From SURF-13 sp041695325 (GTDB taxonomy: Bacteria > Pseudomonadota > Gammaproteobacteria > SURF-13): a DNA stretch of 64,000 nucleotides. Shown in pieces: positions 10,508-19,530 of this stretch. Position 1 is the first letter of the stretch, and each line of letters opens with the position of its first letter. The stretch is taken from assembly GCA_041695325.1 (NCBI GenBank), contig JBGFRC010000024.1, forward strand, positions 29,463-93,462, written 5' to 3'. The notes below the pieces were generated by a model. The model did no database searches. It worked only from the letters and a program-made list of their open reading frames with translations, and was not told the origin of the DNA. The position numbers and the translations under genes are program-made.

Positions 10508-11764
10508 ATGTTCAGCAAAAGCATGAAAATCGCCGGTTTTGACGACGAGCTGTGGAACGCCATCCAGGCGGAAAGCCGGCGTCAGGAGGATCACATCGAG
10601 CTCATCGCCTCGGAAAATTATGCCAGCCCCAGGGTGCTGGAGGCGCAAGGTTCGGTGCTCACCAATAAATACGCCGAAGGCTATCCCGGCAAGCGCTACT
10701 ACGGCGGCTGCGAACACGTGGACGTGGCCGAGCAGCTTGCCGTCGAGCGGGTGAAGAAATTGTTCGGCGCCGATTACGCCAACGTGCAGCCGCACTCCGG
10801 TTCGCAGGCCAACGCCGCGGTGTACACGGCGCTGCTCAATCCGGGCGACACCCTCCTCGGCATGAGCCTCGCCCACGGCGGTCATCTCACGCACGGCGCA
10901 AAGGTGAATTTTTCCGGCAAGATTTATAACTCCGTGCAGTACGGTCTCAATCCCGCCACCGGAGAGATTGACTATGACCGGGTGGAAAAGCTGGCGCTGG
11001 AGCATAAACCGAAAATGATCGTGGCGGGTTTTTCCGCCTATTCGCGCGTGGTGGACTGGCAGCGCTTCCGCGCCATCGCGGACAAGGTGGGGGCCTATTT
11101 GTTCGTGGACATCGCCCACCCAGCGGGCCTGATCGCGGCGGGCGTGTATCCCAGCCCGGTGAACATCGCCGACGTCACCACCTCCACCACGCACAAGACC
11201 CTGCGCGGCCCGCGCGGCGGCGTCATTATGGCGCGCGCCAACCCGGACATCGAGAAGAAGCTCAACTCCACCGTGTTCCCCGGCATCCAGGGCGGACCGC
11301 TGATGCACGTCATCGCCGCCAAGGCGGTGGCCTTCAAGGAGGCGCTGGCGCCGGAATTCAAGACCTATCAGCAGCAGGTGCTCACCAACGCGCGCGCCAT
11401 GGCCAAGACCGTGATCGAGCGCGGCTATAACGTGGTCTCCGGCGGCACCGACAATCATTTATTCCTGGTGGACCTGGTGAACAAGAAGCTCACCGGCAAG
11501 GACGCCGAGGCCGCGCTCGGCAAGGCGAACATCACGGTGAACAAGAACGCCGTGCCCAACGACCCGCAGTCGCCGTTCGTGACCAGCGGCATCCGCATCG
11601 GCACCCCGGCCATCACCACGCGCGGTTTTAACGAAAATGACGCGCGTCTGCTCGCGGGCTGGATCTGCGACGTGCTGGACAACATCACGGACGAAAAGGT
11701 GATCGCGCGCGTCAAGCAGCAGGCGCTGGACATCTGCCGCCGCCTGCCGGTGTATGGCGGATAG
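10508..11764 (+). CDS. glyA: Serine hydroxymethyltransferase
   Basis: PLP enzyme that converts serine and tetrahydrofolate to glycine and methylene-THF, the main one-carbon source. It has 418 residues from the ATG at 10508, preceded by AGGGA at good spacing and matching the usual family start (MFSKSMKIAGFDDELW). Conserved stretches include ENYASP, QPHSGSQAN and the PLP-lysine motif TTSTTHKTLRGPRGG. It is followed after 73 bases by nrdR, the common order in proteobacteria (glyA-nrdR-ribD). Confidence 0.97.
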   Translation: MFSKSMKIAGFDDELWNAIQAESRRQEDHIELIASENYASPRVLEAQGSVLTNKYAEGYPGKRYYGGCEHVDVAEQLAVERVKKLFGADYANVQPHSGSQANAAVYTALLNPGDTLLGMSLAHGGHLTHGAKVNFSGKIYNSVQYGLNPATGEIDYDRVEKLALEHKPKMIVAGFSAYSRVVDWQRFRAIADKVGAYLFVDIAHPAGLIAAGVYPSPVNIADVTTSTTHKTLRGPRGGVIMARANPDIEKKLNSTVFPGIQGGPLMHVIAAKAVAFKEALAPEFKTYQQQVLTNARAMAKTVIERGYNVVSGGTDNHLFLVDLVNKKLTGKDAEAALGKANITVNKNAVPNDPQSPFVTSGIRIGTPAITTRGFNENDARLLAGWICDVLDNITDEKVIARVKQQALDICRRLPVYGG

Positions 11765-11794
11765 AATAAACCAACGCTATATCCAGCCCGGCTC

Positions 11795-11830
11795 CTTCCC
11801 CCTTGACGGGGGGGGGTCAGGACGGGGGTG
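11795..11830. repeat. C-tract/G-tract palindromic repeat, copy 1
   Basis: A run of five C, the spacer TTGA, then a long G run and a second G run, just before nrdR. A related inverted sequence (C runs followed by CCCAAGGGAGGGGG) lies at 19357-19392. Such sequences are dispersed repeats in many genomes. This one sits in the nrdR leader and could form a hairpin. Confidence 0.5.
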
Positions 11831-11837
11831 AGCCGTC

Positions 11838-12347
11838 ATGCGCTGCCCCTTCTGCGGAGCCGAAGACACCAAGGTGGTGGACTCGCGCCTGGCGAGCGAG
11901 GGCAGCCAGGTGCGCCGCCGCCGCGAGTGTCTGGTGTGCGGCGAGCGCTACACCACCTTCGAGTCCGCCGAGCTTGCCATGCCGCGCATCATCAAGCGCG
12001 ACGGCAGCCGGGCCAATTTTGATGAAGACAAGCTGCGCGGCGGCATGATGCGCGCCCTGGAAAAACGCCCCGTGCCGAGCGACAAAATCGAGGCCGCGGT
12101 GCAGCGCATCAAACAGCGCCTGCGCGCCGGCGGCGAGCGCGAGCTGCCCTCGCGCACCCTGGGCGAGTGGGTGATGGACGAGCTGCGCGCGCTGGATGAA
12201 GTCGCCTACGTGCGCTTCGCCTCGGTGTATCGCAGCTTCCAGGACGTGCGCGCCTTCCGCGAGGAGATCGAGCGCCTGGAAAACCAGCCCGCCGCAGAGG
12301 CCAAAAAGCAGCTCCCGCTGATTACCGCCGACGCCGTTAAGAAATGA
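11838..12347 (+). CDS. nrdR: Transcriptional repressor NrdR
   Basis: Nucleotide-sensing repressor of ribonucleotide reductase operons. It has 169 residues: an N-terminal zinc ribbon (CPFCGAEDTKV, then CLVCGERYTTFE) and an ATP-cone domain from about residue 49 (PRIIKRDGSRANFDEDKL onwards). The C terminus is some 15 residues longer than in many homologues. Its last codon overlaps the ATG of ribD by 4 bases. Confidence 0.97.
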   Translation: MRCPFCGAEDTKVVDSRLASEGSQVRRRRECLVCGERYTTFESAELAMPRIIKRDGSRANFDEDKLRGGMMRALEKRPVPSDKIEAAVQRIKQRLRAGGERELPSRTLGEWVMDELRALDEVAYVRFASVYRSFQDVRAFREEIERLENQPAAEAKKQLPLITADAVKK

Positions 12348-13465
12348 TGGTGCAGGATCACGCCTGCATGGCCCACGCCCTGCAACTCGCGGCGCGCGGC
12401 CTGTACACGGCGCACCCGAATCCGCGCGTCGGCTGCGTCATCGCGCAGGGCGATGAAATCGTTGGCGAAGGCTGGCATCGGCGCACCGGTGAAGCGCACG
12501 CGGAAATCCACGCCTTAAACGAAGCCGGTGAACGCGCGCGCGGCGCCACCGCTTACATCACGCTCGAACCCTGCTGTCATCACGGCCGCACTCCGCCCTG
12601 CACCGAAGCGCTGATCCAGGCGGGCCTGGCGCGCGTGGTGGCGGCCATGCTCGACCCCAATCCCAAGGTGGCCGGTCAAGGTTTAAAACGATTGAGCGCG
12701 GCGGGCATTGCTGTGGAACACGGCCTCCTGCAAGCCGAGGCGGAAAAATTGAATCGCGGCTTCGTCATGCGCATGCGTTCAGGCCGCCCGTTGGTGCGCG
12801 TGAAACTGGCCATGACGCTCGACGGGCGCACTGCGGCGGCGGACGGCGAGAGCAAATGGATCAGCGGCGCGGCGGCGCGGGCTGATGTGCAGCGCCTGCG
12901 CGCCGAGAGCGGCGCGATCATGACCGGCGTCAACACCGTGCTCAGCGACGACCCGCTGCTCACCGTGCGCCTGCCGGAGTTCGATGCATTCCAGGGCAAG
13001 CAGCCGCTGCGCGTGGTGCTGGACTCTCGCCTGCGCTTCCCGCGCAACGCGCGCATGCTCGCGCAGCCGGGACGCACCCTGGTCATTACCGGCGGGCGCG
13101 ATGCCGCTAAAAATCCTCCCGCCGTGATTGAGACCGTGAGCCTGAGCGGACAAAATGGCAAGGTGGACTTGCGCGCCGCGCTGCGCCATCTCGCCGGACG
13201 GCACGAAATCAACGACGTGCTGGTGGAGGCCGGACCGGTTTTAAGCGGCGCGCTGATGGAGGCGCAGCTGGTGGATGAGCTCGTTATTTATCTCGCGCCC
13301 GCCCTGCTGGGCGACAGCGCGCGCGGCCTGTTACACCTGCCCGCGCTGCAACGCCTGGCGCAGCGCCTCACGCTCGACATCCTCGACATGCGCCCGATCG
13401 GCAGGGACTGGCGCATCACCGCCCGGCCGTTGTATGGCGTTATGTATAGCCAAGCCGGTATTTAG
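12344..13465 (+). CDS. ribD: Bifunctional riboflavin deaminase/reductase RibD
   Basis: Catalyses the deamination and NADPH reduction steps after GTP cyclohydrolase II. It has 373 residues. The N-terminal deaminase domain has its zinc ligands in HAEIHAL and EPCCHHGRTPPC. The C-terminal reductase domain begins about residue 150 (PLVRVKLAMTLDGRTA) and has the SDDPLLTVR and LVEAGPVLSGAL motifs. First of the rib run, coupled to nrdR through a 4-base overlap. Confidence 0.96.
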   Translation: MMVQDHACMAHALQLAARGLYTAHPNPRVGCVIAQGDEIVGEGWHRRTGEAHAEIHALNEAGERARGATAYITLEPCCHHGRTPPCTEALIQAGLARVVAAMLDPNPKVAGQGLKRLSAAGIAVEHGLLQAEAEKLNRGFVMRMRSGRPLVRVKLAMTLDGRTAAADGESKWISGAAARADVQRLRAESGAIMTGVNTVLSDDPLLTVRLPEFDAFQGKQPLRVVLDSRLRFPRNARMLAQPGRTLVITGGRDAAKNPPAVIETVSLSGQNGKVDLRAALRHLAGRHEINDVLVEAGPVLSGALMEAQLVDELVIYLAPALLGDSARGLLHLPALQRLAQRLTLDILDMRPIGRDWRITARPLYGVMYSQAGI

Positions 13466-13490
13466 CGGCTAAGATGAAATTTTTCAGATC

Positions 13491-14081
13491 ATGTTCACCG
13501 GCATTATCCAGTCCGTCGGCGCCGTCACCGAGCTTACGCGCAGGGGCGCGGACGTGCGTGCGCGCATCGGCGGCGATCTCGACCTCTCCAAAATATGCGC
13601 CGGCGACAGCATCGCGGTAAACGGGGTATGTCTTACCGTAACGGAGCGCGACGCGCGGAGTTTCGCCGCAGACATCTCGGCCGAAACGCAGCGCTGCACC
13701 ACACTGGGCTCGCTCAAGCCGGGCGAGCGTGTCAATCTGGAACCGGCGCTCGCCGCCGGCGCGCCGCTCGGCGGCCATTTTGTCACCGGGCACGTGGACG
13801 GCGTGGGCCGTGTGCTGAGCAGCCGGCCGGAAGGCGCATCGCTGCGCGTGAGCATTGAGGCCCCCGCCGCATTAGCGAAATACATCGCCGTGAAAGGCTC
13901 CATTTGTGTGGATGGAGTGAGTCTCACCGTGAATGAAATCGCCGGTAACGCGTTTTCCGTCAACTTTATCCCGCACACCCTGCATCACACCACGCTGGGT
14001 GATCGGCACGCGGGCAACCGGGTCAATCTGGAAGTGGACATCATCGCGCGTTATCTGGAAAGGTTGCACACATGCCGCTGA
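13491..14081 (+). CDS. ribE: Riboflavin synthase alpha chain
   Basis: Dismutates two lumazine molecules to riboflavin. It has 196 residues with the two internal lumazine-binding repeats, both opening with the family motif: MFTGIIQSVGAV at the N terminus and the FVTGHVDGVGRV copy near residue 98. GDSIAVNGVCLTV and GSICVDGVSLTV are the paired conserved strands. The stop codon overlaps the start of ribBA by 10 bases. Confidence 0.96.
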   Translation: MFTGIIQSVGAVTELTRRGADVRARIGGDLDLSKICAGDSIAVNGVCLTVTERDARSFAADISAETQRCTTLGSLKPGERVNLEPALAAGAPLGGHFVTGHVDGVGRVLSSRPEGASLRVSIEAPAALAKYIAVKGSICVDGVSLTVNEIAGNAFSVNFIPHTLHHTTLGDRHAGNRVNLEVDIIARYLERLHTCR

Positions 14082-15175
14082 ACACGATTGAAGACATCAT
14101 CGCCGACATCCGCGCCGGCAAGATGGTCATCCTGCTGGATGACGAAGGACGCGAGAACGAAGGCGACCTCATCATGGCCGCAATTCACGCGCGCGCGGAG
14201 GACATCAACTTCATGGCGCGCTACGGCCGCGGCCTGATCTGCCTCACGCTCACGCGCGAACGCTGTGAGGTCTTGCGCCTGCCGCTCATGGTGAGCGACA
14301 ACTACACCCAGCACGGCACTAACTTCACTCTCTCCATCGAAGCCGCGCGCGGCGTCACCACCGGCATCTCGGCGCGGGACCGTGCGCACACCATCCGCAC
14401 CGCGGTGGCGCCGAACGCCCGGCCTTCCGACCTGGTGCAGCCCGGACACGTCTTTCCGCTCATGGCGCAGCCGGGCGGGGTGCTGACGCGCGCCGGTCAC
14501 ACCGAGGCGGCCTGCGATCTCGCCCGTCTCGCCGGACTCGAACCCGCGGGCGTGATCGTGGAAATCCTGAACGAGGACGGCAGCATGGCGCGCCGCCCCG
14601 ATCTGGAACAATTCGCGCTCGTGCACGGCCTCAAGATCGGCACCATCGCCGATCTTATCCGTCACCGCATGCAATCGGAAAAAACCGTGCGGCGCGTGTC
14701 CGATACGCGCGTACAGACCGGCAGCGGCGAGTTCAGGCTGGTGACCTATCGTGATACCATAGACCATGAGCTGCATCTCGCCCTGGTGCGCGGCGTGATT
14801 GAGAAGGACAAGGCGACGCCGGTGCGCGTACACCTTCCCACCACCTGCGACGCGGTGGGCATGTTGCGCGCCGACGGCAGTTGGACCCTGCACAGCGCCC
14901 TGCACTACATCGCCGCGCAGAATCATGGCGTGGCGGTGGTGCTGCGCCGGCCGGAAACACCGGATGAGCTGCTGCAGCGTCTGGTGCAGCGCGGCGCGGC
15001 GCATGAGGCCACGGCGGACATCCGCACCTATGGCGTGGGCGCGCAGATACTCGCCGATCTTGGTGTGCGCAAGATGCAGGTGCTAAGCGCGCCCAAGAAA
15101 ATACACGCGCTGTCCGGATTTGATCTGGAGATTGTGGAGTACGTGGCGCAACCGCCTGTGGCGAGCGGCGAGTAG
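14072..15175 (+). CDS. ribB: DHBP synthase with a degenerate GTP cyclohydrolase II domain (RibBX type)
   Basis: The N-terminal 200 residues are a normal 3,4-dihydroxy-2-butanone-4-phosphate synthase, with the acidic DDEGRENEGDLIMAA motif and the substrate-binding RAGHTEAACDL. The C-terminal half aligns with GTP cyclohydrolase II but lacks its zinc site: where the enzyme should have three cysteines after RVHSEC, this protein reads RVHLPTTCDAVGMLRADG, with a single Cys. The second half is therefore unlikely to open GTP. Such fusions are known in proteobacteria as RibBX and need a separate RibA, which is not in this window. Overlaps ribE by 10 bases. Confidence 0.93.
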   Translation: MPLNTIEDIIADIRAGKMVILLDDEGRENEGDLIMAAIHARAEDINFMARYGRGLICLTLTRERCEVLRLPLMVSDNYTQHGTNFTLSIEAARGVTTGISARDRAHTIRTAVAPNARPSDLVQPGHVFPLMAQPGGVLTRAGHTEAACDLARLAGLEPAGVIVEILNEDGSMARRPDLEQFALVHGLKIGTIADLIRHRMQSEKTVRRVSDTRVQTGSGEFRLVTYRDTIDHELHLALVRGVIEKDKATPVRVHLPTTCDAVGMLRADGSWTLHSALHYIAAQNHGVAVVLRRPETPDELLQRLVQRGAAHEATADIRTYGVGAQILADLGVRKMQVLSAPKKIHALSGFDLEIVEYVAQPPVASGE

Positions 15176-15228
15176 CAAGCGGAAAATCTTGTTCATCGCC
15201 TGCCGCTCAGTGTGAGCACTACGTTCAA

Positions 15229-15753
15229 ATGAAAAAATCCAGACCCGCCGAAGCTGCCTTCTCATCGCGCGGCGTACGTGTCGCCATCATCGCAGCGCGC
15301 TTCAACGCCGATATCGTGGAAGGTCTGCTGAACGGCGCGCTGACGGCGTTACAGCGCTACGGCGTAGCGCGCAATCGCATACATGTGGTGCGCGTGCCGG
15401 GGGCGTTTGAAATACCGCTGGCGGCGAAACTTTTAAGCACCACGGGCGACTACGACGCGCTCATCGCGCTCGGCGCGGTGGTGCGCGGCGAGACGCCGCA
15501 CTTTGAATACGTGTGCGGCGCCTGCGCCCAGGGTTTGCTGCAAACCACCTGGTGGCTCGACATGCCGGTCGGCTTCGGCGTGCTGACCGTGAACAATATG
15601 CGTCAGGCCGCGGCGCGCGCGCGTCCCGGCGTCAACAACAAGGGCGCGGAGGCTGCGCTCGCCGCGCTGGAGATGATTCAATTCCAGCGCGAATCCGGCG
15701 TCTCTCGCGCCGGCTTCGGCAGGAAGGCGCGCGCACGGCGCGGCGCGGCATGA
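15229..15753 (+). CDS. ribH: 6,7-dimethyl-8-ribityllumazine synthase
   Basis: Condenses the RibD and RibB products to lumazine; the family forms pentamers or 60-mers. It has 174 residues. Conserved positions include RFNADIVEGLL, VRVPGAFEIPLAA, GAVVRGETPHFEYV (catalytic His) and the NNKGAEAALAALEM helix. The C-terminal 20 residues are Arg-rich and extend past the family core. The stop overlaps nusB by 4 bases (ATGA). Confidence 0.95.
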   Translation: MKKSRPAEAAFSSRGVRVAIIAARFNADIVEGLLNGALTALQRYGVARNRIHVVRVPGAFEIPLAAKLLSTTGDYDALIALGAVVRGETPHFEYVCGACAQGLLQTTWWLDMPVGFGVLTVNNMRQAAARARPGVNNKGAEAALAALEMIQFQRESGVSRAGFGRKARARRGAA

Positions 15754-16175
15754 AACATGCCCGCCGCCGCGCGCGGCAGCTTGCGCTGCAAGCGCTGTAT
15801 CAATGGCACGTGACACGGCAGGACAGCGCCGAGATCAGCGCGCAGTTCGTAGCGGAGCAGGACATGCGAGAGGCCTCGGTGGACTATTTCCACGAATTGC
15901 TGGAAAACGTCGTGCGGCATCACGGCGAGCTGGACGCGCTGCTCACCCCGCTGCTGGATCGTCCGCTTGATGAAGTGGACCCGGTAGAATGCACCATCCT
16001 GCGCATCGGTGCTTATGAATTACAGCACCGGCCGGACATCCCGTACCGCGTGGTCATCAACGAGGCGCTGGAGCTGGCCAAGCTGTTCGGCAGCGCGCAC
16101 AGCCACAAATACGTCAACGGCATCCTGGACAAGCTCGCGCGCCGATTGCGCCCGGTGGAACTCGCTGGAGCTTGA
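15750..16175 (+). CDS. nusB: Transcription antitermination protein NusB
   Basis: RNA-binding component, with NusE/S10, of rRNA antitermination complexes. It has 141 residues from the ATG at 15750 that overlaps the ribH stop. It has the basic N terminus MKHARRRARQLALQALYQW, the central PLDEVDPVECTILRIGAYEL and the C-terminal VINEALELAKLFGS followed by KYVNGILDKLAR. Its place after ribH is conserved across proteobacteria. Confidence 0.95.
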   Translation: MKHARRRARQLALQALYQWHVTRQDSAEISAQFVAEQDMREASVDYFHELLENVVRHHGELDALLTPLLDRPLDEVDPVECTILRIGAYELQHRPDIPYRVVINEALELAKLFGSAHSHKYVNGILDKLARRLRPVELAGA

Positions 16176-16177
16176 AC

Positions 16178-17137
16178 ATGGATGAATTTGCGCTGATCGA
16201 GCGCTATTTCGCGCGCCGCGCCGCGCGCATGCGCTCGCCGCTCGTCGTCCTCGGCATTGGTGACGACGCGGCCGTGCTCGATATTCCCGCAGGGATGCAG
16301 CTTGCCGCATCCGTAGATACGCTGGTTTCCGGCGTGCATTTTCCAACCCGCACCGAACCCTATGATATCGGCTACAAGGCGCTGGCGGTCAATTTAAGCG
16401 ACATGTCGGCGATGGGCGCGGAGCCCATTGCCGCCACGCTCGCCCTCACCCTGCCGGAAGCCGATGAAGGCTGGCTGCAGGCGTTCAGCGACGGTTTTTT
16501 CGACCTCGCCGAACGCTACCGGGTACAGATCATCGGCGGCGACACCACGCGCGGCCCGCTTTCCATCACGGTGCAAATACACGGCTTGTTACCGCGGGGC
16601 GCCGCGCTATTGCGCAGCGGCGCGCGCCCGGATGATGCGATTTACATCACAGGCACGCTGGGTGATGCCGGTTTGGGGTTGCTTGTCGCGCAAAGCAAAC
16701 AGCAAGTACCTGGGCCGCAACACGCGCTCGACAGGCTCAATCGCCCCGAACCGCGCGTGCGGGAAGGCATGGCGCTGCGCGGCATCGCCGACAGCGCAAT
16801 AGACGTTTCCGACGGCCTCGTGGCCGATCTCGGCCACATTCTGAAGGCAAGCGGCGCAGGCGCGCGGCTCGATGTGGATGCGCTGCCGCTCTCGCCCGCT
16901 GTACGCGCCTGCGGCGAAGAGCGGGCTCGTGCGCTTGCGCTCAGCGCCGGAGATGATTACGAACTCTGCTTCACCGTTCCGCCATCCAAAGAAGCGGCGC
17001 TCAAACGCACGTTCGGGGCGTTTTCCTGCGGCTACACGCGCATCGGTCTCATTGAGACTGAGCCCGGTTTGCGCTGTATGCGCGCTGATGGCTCTCTCTA
17101 TATACCCAAAGCATCCGGCTATGACCACTTCAAGTAA
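16178..17137 (+). CDS. thiL: Thiamine-monophosphate kinase
   Basis: Phosphorylates thiamine phosphate to the active diphosphate. It has 319 residues from the ATG at 16178; a TTG six bases earlier would overlap the nusB stop and is a possible alternative. Metal- and ATP-binding motifs are intact: GIGDDAAVLDI, VDTLVSGVHF, AVNLSDMSAMGA, GGDTTRGPLS and SDGLVADLGHI. The 3' end overlaps pgpA by 17 bases. Confidence 0.95.
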   Translation: MDEFALIERYFARRAARMRSPLVVLGIGDDAAVLDIPAGMQLAASVDTLVSGVHFPTRTEPYDIGYKALAVNLSDMSAMGAEPIAATLALTLPEADEGWLQAFSDGFFDLAERYRVQIIGGDTTRGPLSITVQIHGLLPRGAALLRSGARPDDAIYITGTLGDAGLGLLVAQSKQQVPGPQHALDRLNRPEPRVREGMALRGIADSAIDVSDGLVADLGHILKASGAGARLDVDALPLSPAVRACGEERARALALSAGDDYELCFTVPPSKEAALKRTFGAFSCGYTRIGLIETEPGLRCMRADGSLYIPKASGYDHFK

Positions 17138-17621
17138 AAGGTCAGCCCTGCCCGCGCACGTATGGCGCAATCCGGCGCATAGTCTGGCTTTCGGCCTCGG
17201 CCTCGGCGCGCTGCCTTACGCGCCCGGCACCTTCGGCACGCTGCTCGGCGTGGCGCTGTATCTCGTCATGCAACCCTTACCCCTGTGGGGCTATCTCGCG
17301 TTGACCGCGCTGCTGTTCCTCATCGGCATCGCGCTCTGTGCCAGCGCCGCGCGCGCGCTCGGCGCGCGCGATCACCCCGGCATCGTGTGGGACGAAGCGG
17401 TAGGCTATCTCATCACCATGAGCGCCGCCCCTCCGGGCTGGGCTTGGGCAGCTATAGGCTTCGTCTTGTTCCGTCTGTTCGACGTCTGGAAGCCCTGGCC
17501 GGTGCGCCTGTGCGACCGGAAAATCCACGGCGGCTTCGGCATCATGCTGGATGATGCGCTGGCCGCCCTTTACGCCATGCTGGTATTACACTTTATCTAC
17601 TTCTTATATGAACAAATTTGA
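17121..17621 (+). CDS. pgpA: Phosphatidylglycerophosphatase A
   Basis: Inner-membrane phosphatase that makes phosphatidylglycerol. It has 166 residues from the ATG at 17121 (MTTSSKRSALPAHVW), which lies within the end of thiL. Family motifs: GLGLGALPYAPGTFGTLLG, then HPGIVWDEAVGYLITM and the VLFRLFDVWKPWP helix. Four membrane segments are visible. It overlaps the next gene by 14 bases. Confidence 0.93.
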   Translation: MTTSSKRSALPAHVWRNPAHSLAFGLGLGALPYAPGTFGTLLGVALYLVMQPLPLWGYLALTALLFLIGIALCASAARALGARDHPGIVWDEAVGYLITMSAAPPGWAWAAIGFVLFRLFDVWKPWPVRLCDRKIHGGFGIMLDDALAALYAMLVLHFIYFLYEQI

Positions 17622-18468
17622 AAAACTGCGCGACATGGAATCGTTCAGCAATGACATGTTCAATCGCATCTTCGCGTTTCAGCAGAAGTTGCATCCGGCG
17701 TGGAATGAGACCCTGTCCTTTGACGAACGCATCAAGGATTTGCCGTTACATTATCTGGTGTTCAGCAACCCCGACCGCGACCCCAAACTGCTGGGCCCCA
17801 CGATTGCGCCGTATTATCCGCTGCACGGCGAGATACGCGCGCTGGCGCACTATATCAAGCAGGTGGCGCACCACCCCGTGGTGTGCGATCTGCACCCCGG
17901 CAACGGCTTCATCGGCAGCCTGCTGGCGCGCGAGGGTGTAAAGGTGATCGGCGTGCGCGATGCAAAGGCCAAGCCGAACCAGATCAAGGACTTTTACGAC
18001 GGCGCTTGTTATGAAATGCGCGAGGCTCGCTGCGCGCCCATCGGTTTCCCGTTCGACGTGGCGTTTTCCTCCTGGATGCCGGCGGGCATAAACCTCACAC
18101 CGCAGATAGTCCGCTATGCGCCCAAGCTCATCATCTTCATGCATACCGATCATGTGGATGAAACCACCTGCAGCCCTCAGACCGGCACGCCGGAAGCATT
18201 TCGCGATCTTCCCGCGCGCTACAGGTTAATCGCCGAGTGGGATGTTACGCGCCCGCGGGACATGTTCCGCGAAATCTGGCCTGACTTAAGCCCCAATATT
18301 GAAGAGACGCGCCGGGTAAAAATTTACGCCGACACGCCGTTTCACCACTTGCACGCGCCGGACGCGGATTCGAGCGGCGAAAAATACCCGTGGGAAAATG
18401 AACTGGACGTGATACTGCTCGCCCTGGAAGCCAAGGCGCACTTGCGCACCATGGGACATCAACTATAG
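17608..18468 (+). CDS. Unrecognised protein with a SAM-binding-like glycine motif
   Basis: 286 residues from the ATG at 17608; a second in-frame ATG at 17635 is possible and neither has a clear Shine-Dalgarno. I do not recognise the family. Around residue 100 there is a beta-strand/glycine/helix pattern, VVCDLHPGNGFIGSLLA then VKVIGVRD, like the first motif of class I methyltransferases, and later PFDVAFSSWMPAG could be the fourth strand. No signal peptide or membrane segment is visible. It overlaps pgpA, so it is probably co-transcribed, and its end overlaps the convergent nadC by 6 bases. Confidence 0.6.
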   Translation: MNKFEKLRDMESFSNDMFNRIFAFQQKLHPAWNETLSFDERIKDLPLHYLVFSNPDRDPKLLGPTIAPYYPLHGEIRALAHYIKQVAHHPVVCDLHPGNGFIGSLLAREGVKVIGVRDAKAKPNQIKDFYDGACYEMREARCAPIGFPFDVAFSSWMPAGINLTPQIVRYAPKLIIFMHTDHVDETTCSPQTGTPEAFRDLPARYRLIAEWDVTRPRDMFREIWPDLSPNIEETRRVKIYADTPFHHLHAPDADSSGEKYPWENELDVILLALEAKAHLRTMGHQL

Positions 18469-19296
18469 AAACCGCATCGAGAGATCAACCGCCTGGACGT
18501 TCTTGGTCAGCGCGCCCACGGAAATAAAATCCACCCCGGTTTCCGCGATGGCGCGGATGTTTTCCAGCGTCACGCCGCCGGAGACTTCCAGCAGGGCGCG
18601 CTTCCGGGTTTCCCGCACCGCGGTTTTCAAATCGGACAGGGTGAAATTGTCGAGCAGGATGCGTTTGGCACCGGCATGCAGCGCTTCGCTCAACTCCGCC
18701 AAATTACGCACTTCGACTTCCACCGCTACATCCTGAGGCGCGGAAATCTGCGCCGCGCGCAGCGCGGCGGTCAGCGAGCCCGCGGCGCGGATGTGGTTTT
18801 CCTTGATGAGAATTCCGTCGTAGAGACCCGTGCGGTGATTGTGACAGCCGCCGCACGCTACGGCGTACTTTTGCGCGCGGCGCAGGCCGGGCAGGGTCTT
18901 GCGCGTGTCCAGCACCTTGACGCCCGTGCCGCGCACCGCGTCGGCATAACGGCGCGCCAGCGTCGCGGTGCCGGACAGGGTTTGCAGGAAATTCAGCGCC
19001 GTGCGCTCGCCGCTGAGCAGGGCGCGCGCCGGGCCCTGCACCGTGCACACAACCTGATCCGGCGCTATGGCCTCACCGTCCGCCACGCGCCAGGCCACCC
19101 TCGCCGCCGCATCCAGTTCACGAAACACGGCATCAAACCACGCCGCGCCGCACAACACCGCCGCCTCGCGGCTGATGACCTCCGCCCTGGCTGAAGCGCA
19201 GGGCGAAATGAGCGCCGCGGTAAGATCACCCGCGCCGATATCCTCCGCCAGCGCGCGGCGCACGTCTTCGAGAATAGTGGGCGCAGGTGGCAACAT
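18463..19296 (-). CDS. nadC: Nicotinate-nucleotide pyrophosphorylase (carboxylating)
   Basis: Converts quinolinate and PRPP to nicotinate mononucleotide in NAD synthesis. It has 277 residues. Quinolinate- and PRPP-contacting stretches are intact: LDTRKTLPGLRRAQKYAV, CGGCHNHRTGLYDGILIKENH, VEVEVRNLAEL and LLDNFTL. The conserved FISVGALTKN lies near the end. It stands alone; nadA and nadB are not in the window. Confidence 0.95.
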   Translation of the reverse strand: MLPPAPTILEDVRRALAEDIGAGDLTAALISPCASARAEVISREAAVLCGAAWFDAVFRELDAAARVAWRVADGEAIAPDQVVCTVQGPARALLSGERTALNFLQTLSGTATLARRYADAVRGTGVKVLDTRKTLPGLRRAQKYAVACGGCHNHRTGLYDGILIKENHIRAAGSLTAALRAAQISAPQDVAVEVEVRNLAELSEALHAGAKRILLDNFTLSDLKTAVRETRKRALLEVSGGVTLENIRAIAETGVDFISVGALTKNVQAVDLSMRFL

Positions 19297-19356
19297 GCGC
19301 CTAGGGTAAAGTCAAACCATAAAAAAGGCCAGGCTGTTGCTGATACACCCAGCCTT

Positions 19357-19392
19357 CCGCCCCCCACCCCCTCACCCCAAGGGAGGGGGATT
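19357..19392. repeat. C-tract/G-tract palindromic repeat, copy 2
   Basis: C runs followed by CCCAAGGGAGGGGG within the 234-base spacer between nadC and tsaC, inversely related to the copy at 11795-11830. The rest of this spacer holds no supported gene. Confidence 0.45.
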
Positions 19393-19530
19393 GGCACGCC
19401 TTCTGCGACGCGCCACTTACGCATGTTGCGCACGCGCGGAATGCGGTAACACAGCGCTTCGCCGAGGTCATAATGGTCGCCCATGGCGAGCACGCCGCCT
19501 GCGCTTGTCAAAAACTCGACGCGCTCAACT

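Noticed and set aside
10496..11458. Minus-strand open frame opposite glyA, and a similar one opposite ribBA (14051-15004)
   Set aside because: Both are antisense shadows of strongly conserved enzymes.
12344..15753. FMN riboswitch before or within the rib genes
   Set aside because: The genes overlap or nearly touch from nrdR on, and no conserved FMN-element core was seen in the short spacers.
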